From: DMER64 sp964600385
GTDB lineage: Bacteria > Bacteroidota > Bacteroidia > Bacteroidales > UBA932
Length of the DNA stretch: 64,000 nt
Assembly (NCBI GenBank): GCA_964600385.1
Contig: CAZRJC010000010.1
Coordinates: 1 to 64,000, forward strand
Direction: 5' to 3'
Shown piece by piece: positions 24,908 to 34,178 of this stretch. The notes beneath the pieces are model-generated. The model ran no database searches. It was not told the origin of the DNA and saw only the letters and a list, made by a program, of their open reading frames with translations. How positions within the stretch are numbered: the stretch's first letter is position 1; each line of letters opens with the position of its first letter. The position numbers were made by a program, and so were the translations under genes.

Positions 24908-26695
24908 TCAGGCAATAAATCCGATAATTTCATTCTTCTCAACAAGGCTTCCCTGTTTGGCAGCGACTACCACAAGTTTACCGGATGCAAGAGCGTTCAC
25001 GGGTTCCATACCGTAATAGGTCTGGATAAAGCAAACTTTCTCGTCTTCCTTAACTTTTGTACCAACGGGAGGTTCTTTGGAATCGCCGGCAACGGCATAT
25101 TCCCACATAACCTGTCCTTTTGCGGTAGCCTGTACAGGCTGAGCATTCGGATACTGCTCCATTACCTTGTTTATGTCCATCCTGGGCATCTCTACCACGG
25201 GACGAACGGTTACTATGGGGGCATTGGCTTTTTCACGGGCATCTTCCAGTTCTTTCTGGAAACGTTCCTTGGCAACACCGCTCTTGTAGTCGCGGTATTG
25301 ACGGTCGTGCATGGCCAGTTCGAACAATTCTTCGTCGTCTTGTCCGAAATCCCAGTTTTTCTCTTTCATTTCCTTACGGTATTCGTCCAATGCATCGGGA
25401 TATTCATCCTGAGGATTGCCCGTAAAGAACACCTTCCCTTGTTCCTTGGCTAAAGCAATGATTTCGGGTGCCAGAGGTCCGGGGAGTTTACCTGTGCTGC
25501 CAAGGATCATATCCCAGGCATTCTTGTCAATAGTTTTCCAACGTTCCTCACCTTTTAACAGGTGCATAAGGTTCATTAACGCGATATTCTTCACGTACTG
25601 GCTGAACGGGGTTACGAGCGGCGGGTATCCCAGTTTGGGCCATACGTATTCCACTTCCTGGAACAACATGGTAACAAGTCCGTCCAGAGTCAGTTCTTTC
25701 TTGCCCTGGTTACGGAGTGACATGTTGATTGCGTTATGGAAACCTTTCAGGTCGGCCATCATCGATCCCATCATTCCTCCGGGAAGACCACAACCAACCA
25801 ATAATGAAGTCATCACCTTGTTTCCTTTATCTATGAAATAACCAAGGTAATCGTCAATGAAGGACTGAGTCATGGAACGAGCTTCCATATAGGCCTTCAT
25901 ATTAATGCTCTTAACCTGGAAACCGGCTTCACGGTACATTTCCTGAATGGTAATGACATCCGGATGAACCATGCCCCAGCTTAGAGGTTCCATTGCTACG
26001 TCTACGATATCAACTCCGGCCTTAGCCACTTCCATCATGGAAGCAACTGAAAATCCAGGACCGGTATGACCGTGATAATGTACTTTTATATGCGGATATT
26101 TAGCCTTGATTCCGTGCACCAGCCTTCCCAACATGGTAGGACGTCCAACGCCGGCCATATCTTTGAGGGCAATTTCATCGGCACCGAAAGCGACCAGATC
26201 ATCCACAACTTTCAAATAGTAATCTACCGTATGAACGGGAGAATAAGTGATACTCAAGGCAGCCTGGGAAATCATTCCGGCTTCTTTTGCATATTTTACT
26301 GACAGTTCCAGGTTACGGGTATCGTTCAGTCCGCAGAATGAACGGGCCACGTCTGTGCCCTGGGCCTTTTTTACCTTGAACATGAGACGGCGAACGTCTG
26401 CGGGAACGGGATACATACGGATTCCGTTCAACCCGCGTTCAAGCATCATTGTCTGAATACCAGCCGCACGCAAAGGTTTGGTCCATTCACGAACGGCAAC
26501 GTTCGGGTTTTCACCAAACAGCAGGTTCACTTGTTCAAAAGCACCGCCATTCGTTTCAACCCGGTCAAAGCAACCCATATCTATAATCAGGGGAGCAATC
26601 TGTTTTAATTGGTGAACCATCGGAACATATTTACCCGATGATTGCCACATGTCTCTGTAAACGAGACAGAATTTAATCTCTTTCTTACTTGGCAT
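24908..26695 (-). CDS. Pyruvate carboxylase/oxaloacetate decarboxylase-type carboxyltransferase with degenerate biotinyl domain
   Basis: 595 residues: a TIM-barrel carboxyltransferase (RDMWQSSGK near the start, EIALKDMAGVGRP with the metal-site Lys, KVHYHGHTGPG with the HxH metal motif), a helical PYC/OADA domain, then a C-terminal lipoyl/biotinyl fold. In that fold the biotin motif EAMKM is replaced by QTYYGM (558-563), with Tyr 561 where the biotinylated Lys should be; the second half ASGKLVVVAAKQGSLVEKNEIIGF is normal. The protein therefore cannot carry biotin itself and may use a separate carrier. No carrier or beta subunit gene is adjacent. A -7 box (TACATTTG, 26735-26728) lies upstream. 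Confidence 0.8.
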   Translation of the reverse strand: MPSKKEIKFCLVYRDMWQSSGKYVPMVHQLKQIAPLIIDMGCFDRVETNGGAFEQVNLLFGENPNVAVREWTKPLRAAGIQTMMLERGLNGIRMYPVPADVRRLMFKVKKAQGTDVARSFCGLNDTRNLELSVKYAKEAGMISQAALSITYSPVHTVDYYLKVVDDLVAFGADEIALKDMAGVGRPTMLGRLVHGIKAKYPHIKVHYHGHTGPGFSVASMMEVAKAGVDIVDVAMEPLSWGMVHPDVITIQEMYREAGFQVKSINMKAYMEARSMTQSFIDDYLGYFIDKGNKVMTSLLVGCGLPGGMMGSMMADLKGFHNAINMSLRNQGKKELTLDGLVTMLFQEVEYVWPKLGYPPLVTPFSQYVKNIALMNLMHLLKGEERWKTIDKNAWDMILGSTGKLPGPLAPEIIALAKEQGKVFFTGNPQDEYPDALDEYRKEMKEKNWDFGQDDEELFELAMHDRQYRDYKSGVAKERFQKELEDAREKANAPIVTVRPVVEMPRMDINKVMEQYPNAQPVQATAKGQVMWEYAVAGDSKEPPVGTKVKEDEKVCFIQTYYGMEPVNALASGKLVVVAAKQGSLVEKNEIIGFIA

Positions 26696-26727
26696 CTCTA
26701 CTACTCCTAGTTACAATAATAAACTTA

Positions 26728-26735
26728 CAAATGTA
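26728..26735 (-). promoter_or_regulatory. -7 box of the carboxyltransferase gene
   Basis: TACATTTG on the minus strand, 32 bp before the start codon; an imperfect ATTG stands 22 bp further upstream in place of TTTG. Confidence 0.5.
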
Positions 26736-26746
26736 GATATATTTTT

Positions 26747-27571
26747 CTACATATTTGCAATGACATCTGCAAATAACTTGGACATCTTTTCTGCAGCTGC
26801 ATCGGCTTTGACAATGACATCGGAGCCGTCATTCACAAAGTCTTCGGCAAAATCATGTGCCTCGTTGGTAATGACCGACATGCCAAAGACACGCAACCCG
26901 CAATGACGGGCCACAATGACCTCCGGAACGGTTGACATTCCTGTCGCATCTGCACCTATTGTCTTGAAGAATTTATATTCTGCAGGCGTCTCAAAAGTGG
27001 GACCCGTACTGCCCACGTACACTCCGTGACGGACGGGTATGCCATGGATCTCGGCCATGTCTTCGCAAATCTTCATGAGTTCCTTGTCATACACCCTTGT
27101 CATGTCGGGAAAACGTGTCCCGAATTCTTCCAGGTTCGGGCCAATGAGCGGGTTGGGCAACAGGTTGATGTGGTCTTTTATTATCATCAGATCCCCTACT
27201 TTCAGTTTGGGATTGATACCGCCGGCAGCATTGGATACGAACAGCGCTTCCACTCCCAGTAATTTGAATACACGGATGGGAAAGGTAACCTGCTCCATGC
27301 CGTAGCCTTCGTAATAATGGAACCGTCCCTGCATGCATATGACTTCCTTGCCGCCCAGACGGCCGGCTATAAGATTTCCCTGATGACCCGGGGCAGTGGA
27401 CAGTAGAAAATTTGGAATCTGTGCATAGGGAATAACCTCTTTGTCTGTAATGGAATCGGCCAGTTTGCCAAGGCCGCTTCCCAGGATGATGCCCACCTTG
27501 GGGCTTATGCTGATGCGTTCACGTATAAAGTCCGCAGATTCCAGGTACTTCTTCATTCTCGATTCATTCAT
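26747..27571 (-). CDS. Purine-nucleoside phosphorylase (PNP/MTAP family)
   Basis: 274 residues of the trimeric PNP family: ILGSGLGKLAD (phosphate loop), GRFHYYEGYGMEQVTFPIR, SNAAGGINP, then the base-binding MSTVPEVIVARHCGLRVFG and ITNEAHDF. It cleaves purine nucleosides with phosphate to base and ribose 1-phosphate. The start codon overlaps the stop of the upstream amidohydrolase (ATGA), so the two act in one unit: deaminated adenosine-type nucleosides from the first enzyme are likely substrates for this one. Confidence 0.92.
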   Translation of the reverse strand: MNESRMKKYLESADFIRERISISPKVGIILGSGLGKLADSITDKEVIPYAQIPNFLLSTAPGHQGNLIAGRLGGKEVICMQGRFHYYEGYGMEQVTFPIRVFKLLGVEALFVSNAAGGINPKLKVGDLMIIKDHINLLPNPLIGPNLEEFGTRFPDMTRVYDKELMKICEDMAEIHGIPVRHGVYVGSTGPTFETPAEYKFFKTIGADATGMSTVPEVIVARHCGLRVFGMSVITNEAHDFAEDFVNDGSDVIVKADAAAEKMSKLFADVIANM

Positions 27572-28854
27572 GCTTTTTTCTTTTTCTTATAATCAACTAC
27601 CTGGTCTGCAACCTCCTGCACTTTCTTGTAAATGAGATCTTCTCCAGGAATGTATTTATTTTCCATTAGTATTTTTCCGTTACAGATAACCGTATCTATG
27701 CATTCGCCATTAGCAGCATAAACAAGGTTGGCCAGGAAATAATGTCCGGGGACAAAAGAGGGCCGGTTCATATCTACAAGCGCCACATCGGCAAGGAAAC
27801 CGGGTTCTATGCGGCCGGCGTGGATCCTCAGGGCGCGGGCCCCGTTATACGAGGCAACATCCATGAGCTCTTTCAGGGGAATGGCACCAGGATCGTTGCG
27901 CCACACTTTCTGTAACAGCGCGGCAGTCTTCATGCTGTCGATCATGTCCAGATTGTTTGACGAGGCGCAACCGTCGGTGCCCAGGCAGATGTTTGCACCG
28001 GCATCGCGCAGTTCGTTGTATTTGAATTTGTAACCCGAGGCCAGTTTTAGGTTGGAATTGGGATTATGGACCGTATTCACCCCGTTCGCTCCCATGAGCG
28101 CAATATCGTCGCCGCTGAGCCAGAGTGAATGTGCGGCGACAAGGTTCGGCCCCAGAAGGCCGAGTTTGTTCAGGTATTCGGTGGGACTCATTCCGTAATC
28201 CCTTTCTGACTGATCCATTTCCGAACGTGTCTCGGCAATGTGCGTATGCACGATAATATCATTGTCCCTTGCGTAACTGTTGATGTAACGGAAGGCTTTA
28301 CCGGTGACCGTGTATATGGCGTGCGGGCTTATTGCAAAAGTGGTAAGCGGACTCCATTCCATGCTCATTTTATGAGCTTTGTGCAAGCGGGCCTTGTTCT
28401 CTTCAAAAAGGCCCTCGTCCATATTGTCCAGCCAGCAGTAAGACTGCACCGAACGCATGCCCATTTCTTCGGCCGCGCGGAGCGTGCCTTTTACATGCCA
28501 GTACATATCGTTGAAAGTGGTTGTTCCTGTCTTTATCATCTCTATGCAGGCGAGCTTGGCACCCCAATAAACCATATCCTCGTCCAGTTTAGCCTCATAG
28601 GGCCAGATACGTTCCTTGAGCCACTGGTCAAGCGGCACATCCTCTCCCACGCCCCTGAACAGTGTCATGGCTGAATGGGCATGTGAATTAACGAACCCGG
28701 GTATAATCGCTTTTGACGATCCGTCAATGACTTTGTCATATCCTTCGGCAGGAATGGTACCGGCCGGTTCCACCTTTGAAATAAGGTTTCCCTCAATCAG
28801 AATGTCCTTTCTCTGTTTATTAAAAAGGACATTGGTTATAAGAATATTTTTCAT
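27568..28854 (-). CDS. mtaD: Amidohydrolase of the 5'-methylthioadenosine/S-adenosylhomocysteine deaminase type
   Basis: 428 residues from the chosen start (MKNILITNVLF); the open frame runs 54 codons further upstream into the PnuT gene. Metal-dependent deaminase motifs are seen: NSHAHSAMTLFRGVGEDVPL, the HTHIAETRSEMDQSE loop, VAAHSLWLS, HNPNSNLKLASG and GTDGCASSNNLDM. Family members deaminate MTA, SAH or adenosine, or hydrolyse related azines. The coupled PNP gene supports a nucleoside substrate. It starts 11 bp after the PnuT-like gene ends, so it may share the TPP-riboswitch transcript. Confidence 0.85.
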   Translation of the reverse strand: MKNILITNVLFNKQRKDILIEGNLISKVEPAGTIPAEGYDKVIDGSSKAIIPGFVNSHAHSAMTLFRGVGEDVPLDQWLKERIWPYEAKLDEDMVYWGAKLACIEMIKTGTTTFNDMYWHVKGTLRAAEEMGMRSVQSYCWLDNMDEGLFEENKARLHKAHKMSMEWSPLTTFAISPHAIYTVTGKAFRYINSYARDNDIIVHTHIAETRSEMDQSERDYGMSPTEYLNKLGLLGPNLVAAHSLWLSGDDIALMGANGVNTVHNPNSNLKLASGYKFKYNELRDAGANICLGTDGCASSNNLDMIDSMKTAALLQKVWRNDPGAIPLKELMDVASYNGARALRIHAGRIEPGFLADVALVDMNRPSFVPGHYFLANLVYAANGECIDTVICNGKILMENKYIPGEDLIYKKVQEVADQVVDYKKKKKA

Positions 28855-28865
28855 ATGAGTACATT

Positions 28866-29435
28866 TTAGCAAATGTACGAAATTTTTCGTCTCCATCTGA
28901 CATAACCCGTCACGGAGGCGACTAAATACACAGCAAACAGGACGGCTGTAGGATAGAGTCCGGTGGACAGATACAGGCCCACGGCCAGTACATTGGCGGC
29001 CATGAGCAAAAACCATTGCTCAATAATGCTTCGTGTAAGCAGCCATGTGGCCACTATGTTGAGCGCAGTGACAGCAGCATCGCATAAAGGATGGGGATTA
29101 TCTGTAAAACGGGCCATTATCTGCCAGAGGATCAAAAAGATTACAATCAACAAGCCAGCCGAGAGCCACAATTCCTTACGGGAGATATGACGTATTGCAG
29201 GGCCCTGCGATGCGCCGGTGGCGCGTTTCCATCGGATCCAGCCGTAAATGCTTATGATAAAATAATATGAATACAAAGTAGCCGAAGCATAGAGACGTTC
29301 CACCCCAAATACAATCATATAGCAAACGGCCATGACCACACCCACAAGCCACATGCTGCGGCGGTGTTTTATCTCGAGGTACACATACAGTAACCCCGTG
29401 ACGGCTCCGAACAGTTCCATTATCAGTTCCCCCAT
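28866..29435 (-). CDS. pnuT: PnuC-family permease, probable thiamine transporter PnuT
   Basis: 189 residues with about seven transmembrane helices and the PnuC hallmarks ELFGAVTGLLYVYLEIK at the start and a late FAVYLVASVTGYVRWRR. PnuC proteins import nicotinamide riboside; the Bacteroidetes PnuT subgroup imports thiamine and is marked by a TPP riboswitch and a TonB receptor partner (established comparative genomics). Both marks are present here. The start may be 29435 or 29420; the latter follows GGGGGAAC and lies just after the receptor's stop codon. Confidence 0.85.
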   Translation of the reverse strand: MGELIMELFGAVTGLLYVYLEIKHRRSMWLVGVVMAVCYMIVFGVERLYASATLYSYYFIISIYGWIRWKRATGASQGPAIRHISRKELWLSAGLLIVIFLILWQIMARFTDNPHPLCDAAVTALNIVATWLLTRSIIEQWFLLMAANVLAVGLYLSTGLYPTAVLFAVYLVASVTGYVRWRRKISYIC

Positions 29436-31651
29436 CTCCAGGAAAGTTTAATCATGAAATTAATACCTGCCTGGGGATAAAAGCCTTCGCTCAGTTCAAC
29501 GGTACCGGTATCCCTGAAAGCGGCCCGGTAAGCCCAGGCACTGGCGCAGTATTTTTGGTTAAGCAGGTTGTCTGCAAACAGATCCAGCCGGAATATACCG
29601 CAGCGACGGGTCGGGAATGTCTGTGATGCATTAAATCCCAGGACCTGGTAAGCCGGGAGAGACCGGTCCGGATTGGAGGTGTTGTCGTAATACTGCCTGC
29701 CCACAAAACGTCCTGTAAGAGCCAGCTCCAATCCATTGGAAATACCGGTCCGGCGGGCAAAAGGTTTCACGGCCACCCGGGCTGCCGCCGTATAGGAAGG
29801 TGAATGAATAATATCGGTAAGTTCATAATATTCAGACACCTGTTCTTCAACAGGATTCCATTCATCGGGATTATCGTACGTGTCCAGGTAAATGGTCACG
29901 TCTTTTATTTTATTGGCACTCAGGCACAGGTTACCTTCCACCTGAAGCCATTGAGCCGGCTGCCATCCTGCCTCGGTTTCAATGCCCCTTCTGTAAGAAA
30001 CCGGCACATTCTCCTTAATCTCGTAACCGGTATCGCTCTTTTTGCCGGTAGGTACCAGCTGGTTTTTATATTCCATGGCATAGAGGTTAACTCCCAGGCT
30101 GAAGTTCCTTGCGGAGAAGCGGTACCCCATTTCCCAGTCCGTCATTTGCTCGGGTTTCAGGACATCGGCGCGTCCCGCCTTAATGGATTCTTTGATATCG
30201 CTGCGCGAAGGTTCGCGGTGTCCTGCCGATACCGAAACATAGACCTGGTGATCCCTGTTGAAAAGGAAGGTAACGCCGCCTTTTGGGTTGAAGAAGTTCC
30301 ACTCCCCGGAATAATTGAGCAGTGCGCCGTCGTTGTCGGGACCGTCCATGATCACATTCACTCTCCGGTACTGCAGATCTGCAAAAAACCGGAGGGCGTT
30401 GTCTGTATTATTCCCCAATCCCAGTCTGTAATTCAGTTTCAGGTAGGTACTCATGTCGTACTTGTTGCCTGTATTCCGGTAATACTCAGTGGCAGCCGCA
30501 AAATCGGGATCGGTCACGGGATTGGTCCTGAGTCCGAAATGATTTCCAAAATAGCCGGACCAGTTAAGTCCCAGATCGGCCGAAAAGGGCATATGGCCAC
30601 GATCTGATCCGGGTGTAAAATGGCCAACACCGCTCCAGACAAAATAGGCGTTATCCATGGAGCGGCGCACAATGTAGTCGTTGTCACCTTTTTCCTTGTA
30701 ATTCTCGTAATACCCGTCGCCCTTGGTATAATGAAGGGTATGGCTCCACGAGAAGGCAGAACCGAACTTGTGAGCGTAGTTGAACTGCACATGATGCTGG
30801 GTGTAGTTATCGGTTTCGTTGGGGTAATACCGGATATTTCCCAGTTCGTCTGTGTATTCCCCGGCCGGGTTATACCGGCGGTCCTTTTCCAGGTCTTCCC
30901 GCGATATGCCTTCCCAGGTAATTCCCGTATGTTGCTCTCCGTAAATATAATAGAGCTTGAATGAATAGTCGGGTCTGATAAAGGAAAGCCGGCTGAAAAG
31001 AGAATGCAGATTCCCCTTTCCGTTGCGGATGTACCCGTCGGTACGTCCATGGGCATACCGTATGTCAAAGCCGAGGCCACGGGGCAGGAACGAGGCATCT
31101 GTACCGAGGCCCGTGCCGGCACCGGCCGATATGTTCCAGGAACTAAAGGAACCGTAACTGAGGTCAGCGGTTCCGTATGGAACGGGATTATTATTCAGGG
31201 TTTGCATGTTCACAGTGGCGCCGAATGCACCGGGTCCGTTAACCGAGGTGCCGATACCGCGCTGTACCTGTACGCTTTGCAGGAAATCGCCTACAGAAGG
31301 CATGTTAACCCAGAATACTTCCTGCGATTCGGCATCATTCAGGGTGATCCCGTTCAGGTTAACCTGTATGCGCGATCCCTCGGAGCCGCGGATACGCAGG
31401 TAAGCATAACCGCTACCCGTTCCGTTTTCTCCTACCGCCACCACCCCGGGGGTAAGAGTCAGGGCAAAGGGCAGATTCTGCATGGGCGTGACGCGATTCA
31501 GCGCCTGCCGGTCAACTCTACTGTGTGCCACAGGGGAATCTTTTGCCGTCTGTGTGGCAAAGATAACAATGGAATCTAATGTAGTAACTTCTTGTGCTGC
31601 AAGAAAACAAGGGGCCAGCAGCAGGCCCGCCAATAAAAGTTTTTTCATCAT
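29423..31651 (-). CDS. TonB-dependent receptor, probable thiamine uptake
   Basis: 742 residues: signal peptide MMKKLLLAGLLLAPCFLAAQ, a TonB-box region, a plug domain (LTPGVVAVGENGTGSGYAYL, then RIRGSEGSRIQVNLNGI, VQRGIGTSVNGPGAFGATV) and a 22-strand-type barrel ending FYPQAGINFMIKLSW. It takes a ligand across the outer membrane with TonB energy. Thiamine or a derivative is inferred from the TPP aptamer directly upstream and PnuT downstream. The start at 31651 follows GGAGGAAAA; the ORF frame continues 18 codons upstream through the riboswitch and is not used. Confidence 0.9.
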   Translation of the reverse strand: MMKKLLLAGLLLAPCFLAAQEVTTLDSIVIFATQTAKDSPVAHSRVDRQALNRVTPMQNLPFALTLTPGVVAVGENGTGSGYAYLRIRGSEGSRIQVNLNGITLNDAESQEVFWVNMPSVGDFLQSVQVQRGIGTSVNGPGAFGATVNMQTLNNNPVPYGTADLSYGSFSSWNISAGAGTGLGTDASFLPRGLGFDIRYAHGRTDGYIRNGKGNLHSLFSRLSFIRPDYSFKLYYIYGEQHTGITWEGISREDLEKDRRYNPAGEYTDELGNIRYYPNETDNYTQHHVQFNYAHKFGSAFSWSHTLHYTKGDGYYENYKEKGDNDYIVRRSMDNAYFVWSGVGHFTPGSDRGHMPFSADLGLNWSGYFGNHFGLRTNPVTDPDFAAATEYYRNTGNKYDMSTYLKLNYRLGLGNNTDNALRFFADLQYRRVNVIMDGPDNDGALLNYSGEWNFFNPKGGVTFLFNRDHQVYVSVSAGHREPSRSDIKESIKAGRADVLKPEQMTDWEMGYRFSARNFSLGVNLYAMEYKNQLVPTGKKSDTGYEIKENVPVSYRRGIETEAGWQPAQWLQVEGNLCLSANKIKDVTIYLDTYDNPDEWNPVEEQVSEYYELTDIIHSPSYTAAARVAVKPFARRTGISNGLELALTGRFVGRQYYDNTSNPDRSLPAYQVLGFNASQTFPTRRCGIFRLDLFADNLLNQKYCASAWAYRAAFRDTGTVELSEGFYPQAGINFMIKLSWRWGN

Positions 31652-31654
31652 TTT

Positions 31655-31730
31655 TCCTCCGCCGGTATTACCCGGATCAGGTTCTAAGGGTATAATCTCA
31701 GCCACTTATGCAGAAGCACCCCTAAAATCA
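31655..31730 (-). promoter_or_regulatory. TPP riboswitch (THI element)
   Basis: On the minus strand the conserved core reads GGGGTGCT, GTGGCTGAGATTATACCCTT, GAACCTGATCCGGGTAATACC and GGCGGAGG, in the order and spacing of the thiamine pyrophosphate aptamer. Its 3' end contains the Shine-Dalgarno GGAGG, only 5-6 nt before the receptor start, so control is probably translational: TPP binding hides the ribosome site (inference). Its 5' edge touches the stop codon of the glutaminyl cyclase gene. Confidence 0.95.
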
Positions 31731-32510
31731 GTTCTTTATTTCTATTCTATATATTTTTGGCCAGTACTTTCCGGTGACCCAGATACGTTTTGTGATGGGA
31801 TCGTAGGCAATCCCGTTGAGCACATCGGTAGAGGGTATACGTAAAGAACCAGGTAAAATTCCTTTAAGATTAATGACTCCCGTTACATTTCCGTTGGCAG
31901 GGTCAATACGCACAATCAGGTCCGATGTGTAAATATTGGCCCATATTTCTCCTTCTATATATTCAAGTTCGTTCAGATAATTCACTTCCTTACCATCCAT
32001 GCGTACGGTAATGGAACGTATGTCGGTAAGCGTGTTCGGGTCCATAAAATAAAGTTTGGCAGACCCGTCGCTCATGATCAGCTCACTGCCGTTGGTTGTA
32101 AGGCCCCACCCTTCGCGTCGGTAGCTGCGCGTTCCCAGTACCTGGAATGTTTCGGGATCGTAGATGAAACAGGTGTTTTCCTCCCAGGTAAGCTGATAAA
32201 TGCAACCGTTTAAAAGACAGGCTCCCTCGCCGAAATAACGCTTGTCCAGCGAATGGGATTTATTAATGCGGCCCGTGGCAGGATCTACCTTGGCCAGCAA
32301 AGAACGTCCGTATTGACCGGTGCTTTCGTAAAAGTATCCGTTATGAAAGAAAAAGCCTTGTGTATAGGAAGTAATGTTATGAGGTAAAACCTCAGCCACT
32401 TTATACGAATATTTTCGCGTCACCGCCACGGCGGGCGTGTCGGCCGAAAGGCAGGCGAGCAGGATGACCGTTGCTGTGAGTATTCGTATATTCAGTGGTT
32501 GTTTCATCAT
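31728..32510 (-). CDS. Glutaminyl-peptide cyclotransferase (beta-propeller type)
   Basis: 260 residues with a signal peptide (MMKQPLNIRILTATVILLACLSA...). It matches plant/bacterial glutamine cyclotransferases: SYTQGFFFHNGYFYESTGQYG, FGEGACLLNGCIYQLTWEE, REGWGLTTNG, EVNYLNELEYIEGEIWANIY and DVLNGIAYDPI. It converts N-terminal Gln of exported proteins to pyroglutamate in the periplasm. In Bacteroidota this often follows signal peptidase I cleavage before Gln. The start overlaps the pyrG stop (ATGA). Confidence 0.9.
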   Translation of the reverse strand: MMKQPLNIRILTATVILLACLSADTPAVAVTRKYSYKVAEVLPHNITSYTQGFFFHNGYFYESTGQYGRSLLAKVDPATGRINKSHSLDKRYFGEGACLLNGCIYQLTWEENTCFIYDPETFQVLGTRSYRREGWGLTTNGSELIMSDGSAKLYFMDPNTLTDIRSITVRMDGKEVNYLNELEYIEGEIWANIYTSDLIVRIDPANGNVTGVINLKGILPGSLRIPSTDVLNGIAYDPITKRIWVTGKYWPKIYRIEIKN

Positions 32511-34126
32511 TTGTTTTCAAGTGAGTGTTGCAATGCAGCAGCAACAAAATCACGGAAAACCGGGCTGGGGTTCTCGGGCGTGCTCTTAAGCTCGGGATGG
32601 AACTGCACTCCCAGGAAGAACGGATGCGAAGGAATTTCCATGATCTCTACAAGTCCCGTTTCGGGATTGATTCCGCTGATTTTCATGCCGGCATTTTCAA
32701 ACACGGAGCGGTAAGAATCATTGAATTCATAGCGGTGTCTGTGACGTTCGGCAATCTGTGTTTGTTTGCCGTATATTTTGCTGGCAAGCGATCCTTTTTC
32801 GAGCTGGCATTTGTAAGCCCCCAGGCGCATGGTTCCTCCCTTTATGGTAAGGCGTTTCTGATCTTCCATAAGGTCAATGACCGGGTTGTCGGATTGGGTG
32901 TTTATCTCTGCGCTGGTGGCATCTTTAATGCCAATAACGTTACGGGCAAATTCTACGACGGCCATTTGCATGCCCAGACAGATTCCCAGGAACGGGATAT
33001 TATTCTCACGGGCATAACGGCACGAGGCGATCTTTCCTTCCGTGCCACGCGATCCGAAACCTGGCGCCACAAGAATACCATGCATTCCGGCGAGTTTTTC
33101 TGACACGTTTTCTTCGGTTATGGACTCGCTCTGGATAGGATGTACCCTGACTTTTACTTCATTGGCCGCACCGCCATGAATAAACGATTCAAGTATGGAT
33201 TTGTAGGCATCCTGCAATTCTACGTATTTCCCCACGAGGGCAATATCAATTTTGAAACGGGGTTTGTAAACCCTCTCCACGAACTGTTTCCATCCGTCAA
33301 GATTGGGCTCCGTGTCGTTCTTTATATTGAGAAAGCCGAGCAGGATTCCGTCAAGGTTCTGGCGCATGAGATTTAGCGGCACTTCGTAAATGCTGCGCTG
33401 GTCCATCGATTCTATGACTGCGTTGGGGCGCACATTGCAGAAGAGAGCAACCTTTTTACGCAGAGGTAACGGAAGCGGCCGTTCGCAACGGCAAACAATA
33501 ATGTCGGGATTGACTCCTTCCTGTTGCAACTGCCTTACCGAGTGCTGAGACGGTTTTGTTTTCAGTTCTTTGGCTGCTGCCAGGTAAGGTACCAGTGTTA
33601 GGTGAATGACTGCGCAGTCCTCGTCGGGGAGTTCCCACTGAAGCTGACGTACGGCTTCTATAAAGGGCAGCGATTCAATATCGCCCACTGTACCCCCTAT
33701 CTCGGTAATTACAATATCGTATTTGCCGGTTTTTCCCAGCAAAAGCATTCTGCGTTTGATTTCGTCCGTAATATGGGGAATGACCTGAACCGTCTTTCCC
33801 AGGTAGGCGCCTTCGCGTTCTTTATCAATAACGGTCTGATAGATTTTGCCTGTAGTCACGTTGCTGGCCCTGGTTGTATAGACGCCCAGGAAACGTTCGT
33901 AATGTCCCAGGTCAAGGTCAGTTTCTGCACCGTCTTCGGTTACATAACATTCACCGTGTTCATAGGGATTCAAAGTCCCCGGATCCACGTTTATATAAGG
34001 ATCAAACTTCTGAATGGTAACCCGCAAGCCCCTGGCTTGCAGTAATTTAGCAAGAGAAGCGGCGATTGTGCCTTTCCCAAGCGAAGAGGCCACCCCACCG
34101 GTGACGAAAACATATTTTGTAGCCAT
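32507..34126 (-). CDS. pyrG: CTP synthase
   Basis: 539 residues from MATKYVFVTGGVASSLGKG (start 34126; the open frame upstream covers rnpB and is spurious). The N-terminal synthetase domain has the P-loop and KFDPYINVDPGTLNPYEHGE. The C-terminal glutaminase has GICLGMQ (nucleophile Cys) and a FHPE His/Glu pair. It makes CTP from UTP, ATP and glutamine. A TACATTTG box lies at 34154-34147 on the minus strand, 21 bp before the start codon. Normal length. Confidence 0.97.
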   Translation of the reverse strand: MATKYVFVTGGVASSLGKGTIAASLAKLLQARGLRVTIQKFDPYINVDPGTLNPYEHGECYVTEDGAETDLDLGHYERFLGVYTTRASNVTTGKIYQTVIDKEREGAYLGKTVQVIPHITDEIKRRMLLLGKTGKYDIVITEIGGTVGDIESLPFIEAVRQLQWELPDEDCAVIHLTLVPYLAAAKELKTKPSQHSVRQLQQEGVNPDIIVCRCERPLPLPLRKKVALFCNVRPNAVIESMDQRSIYEVPLNLMRQNLDGILLGFLNIKNDTEPNLDGWKQFVERVYKPRFKIDIALVGKYVELQDAYKSILESFIHGGAANEVKVRVHPIQSESITEENVSEKLAGMHGILVAPGFGSRGTEGKIASCRYARENNIPFLGICLGMQMAVVEFARNVIGIKDATSAEINTQSDNPVIDLMEDQKRLTIKGGTMRLGAYKCQLEKGSLASKIYGKQTQIAERHRHRYEFNDSYRSVFENAGMKISGINPETGLVEIMEIPSHPFFLGVQFHPELKSTPENPSPVFRDFVAAALQHSLENK

Positions 34127-34146
34127 ATTAAACGATAAATAAAAAG

Positions 34147-34173
34147 CAAATGTACAGACTTTTTTTAACTTTG
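34147..34173. promoter_or_regulatory. Divergent -7 boxes of pyrG and rnpB
   Basis: TACATTTG on the minus strand (34154-34147) serves pyrG. TAACTTTG on the plus strand (34166-34173) ends 5 bp before the 5' end of RNase P RNA, the expected distance to a start site. No TTTG -33 partner is obvious for either. Confidence 0.6.
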
Positions 34174-34178
34174 CGCCC

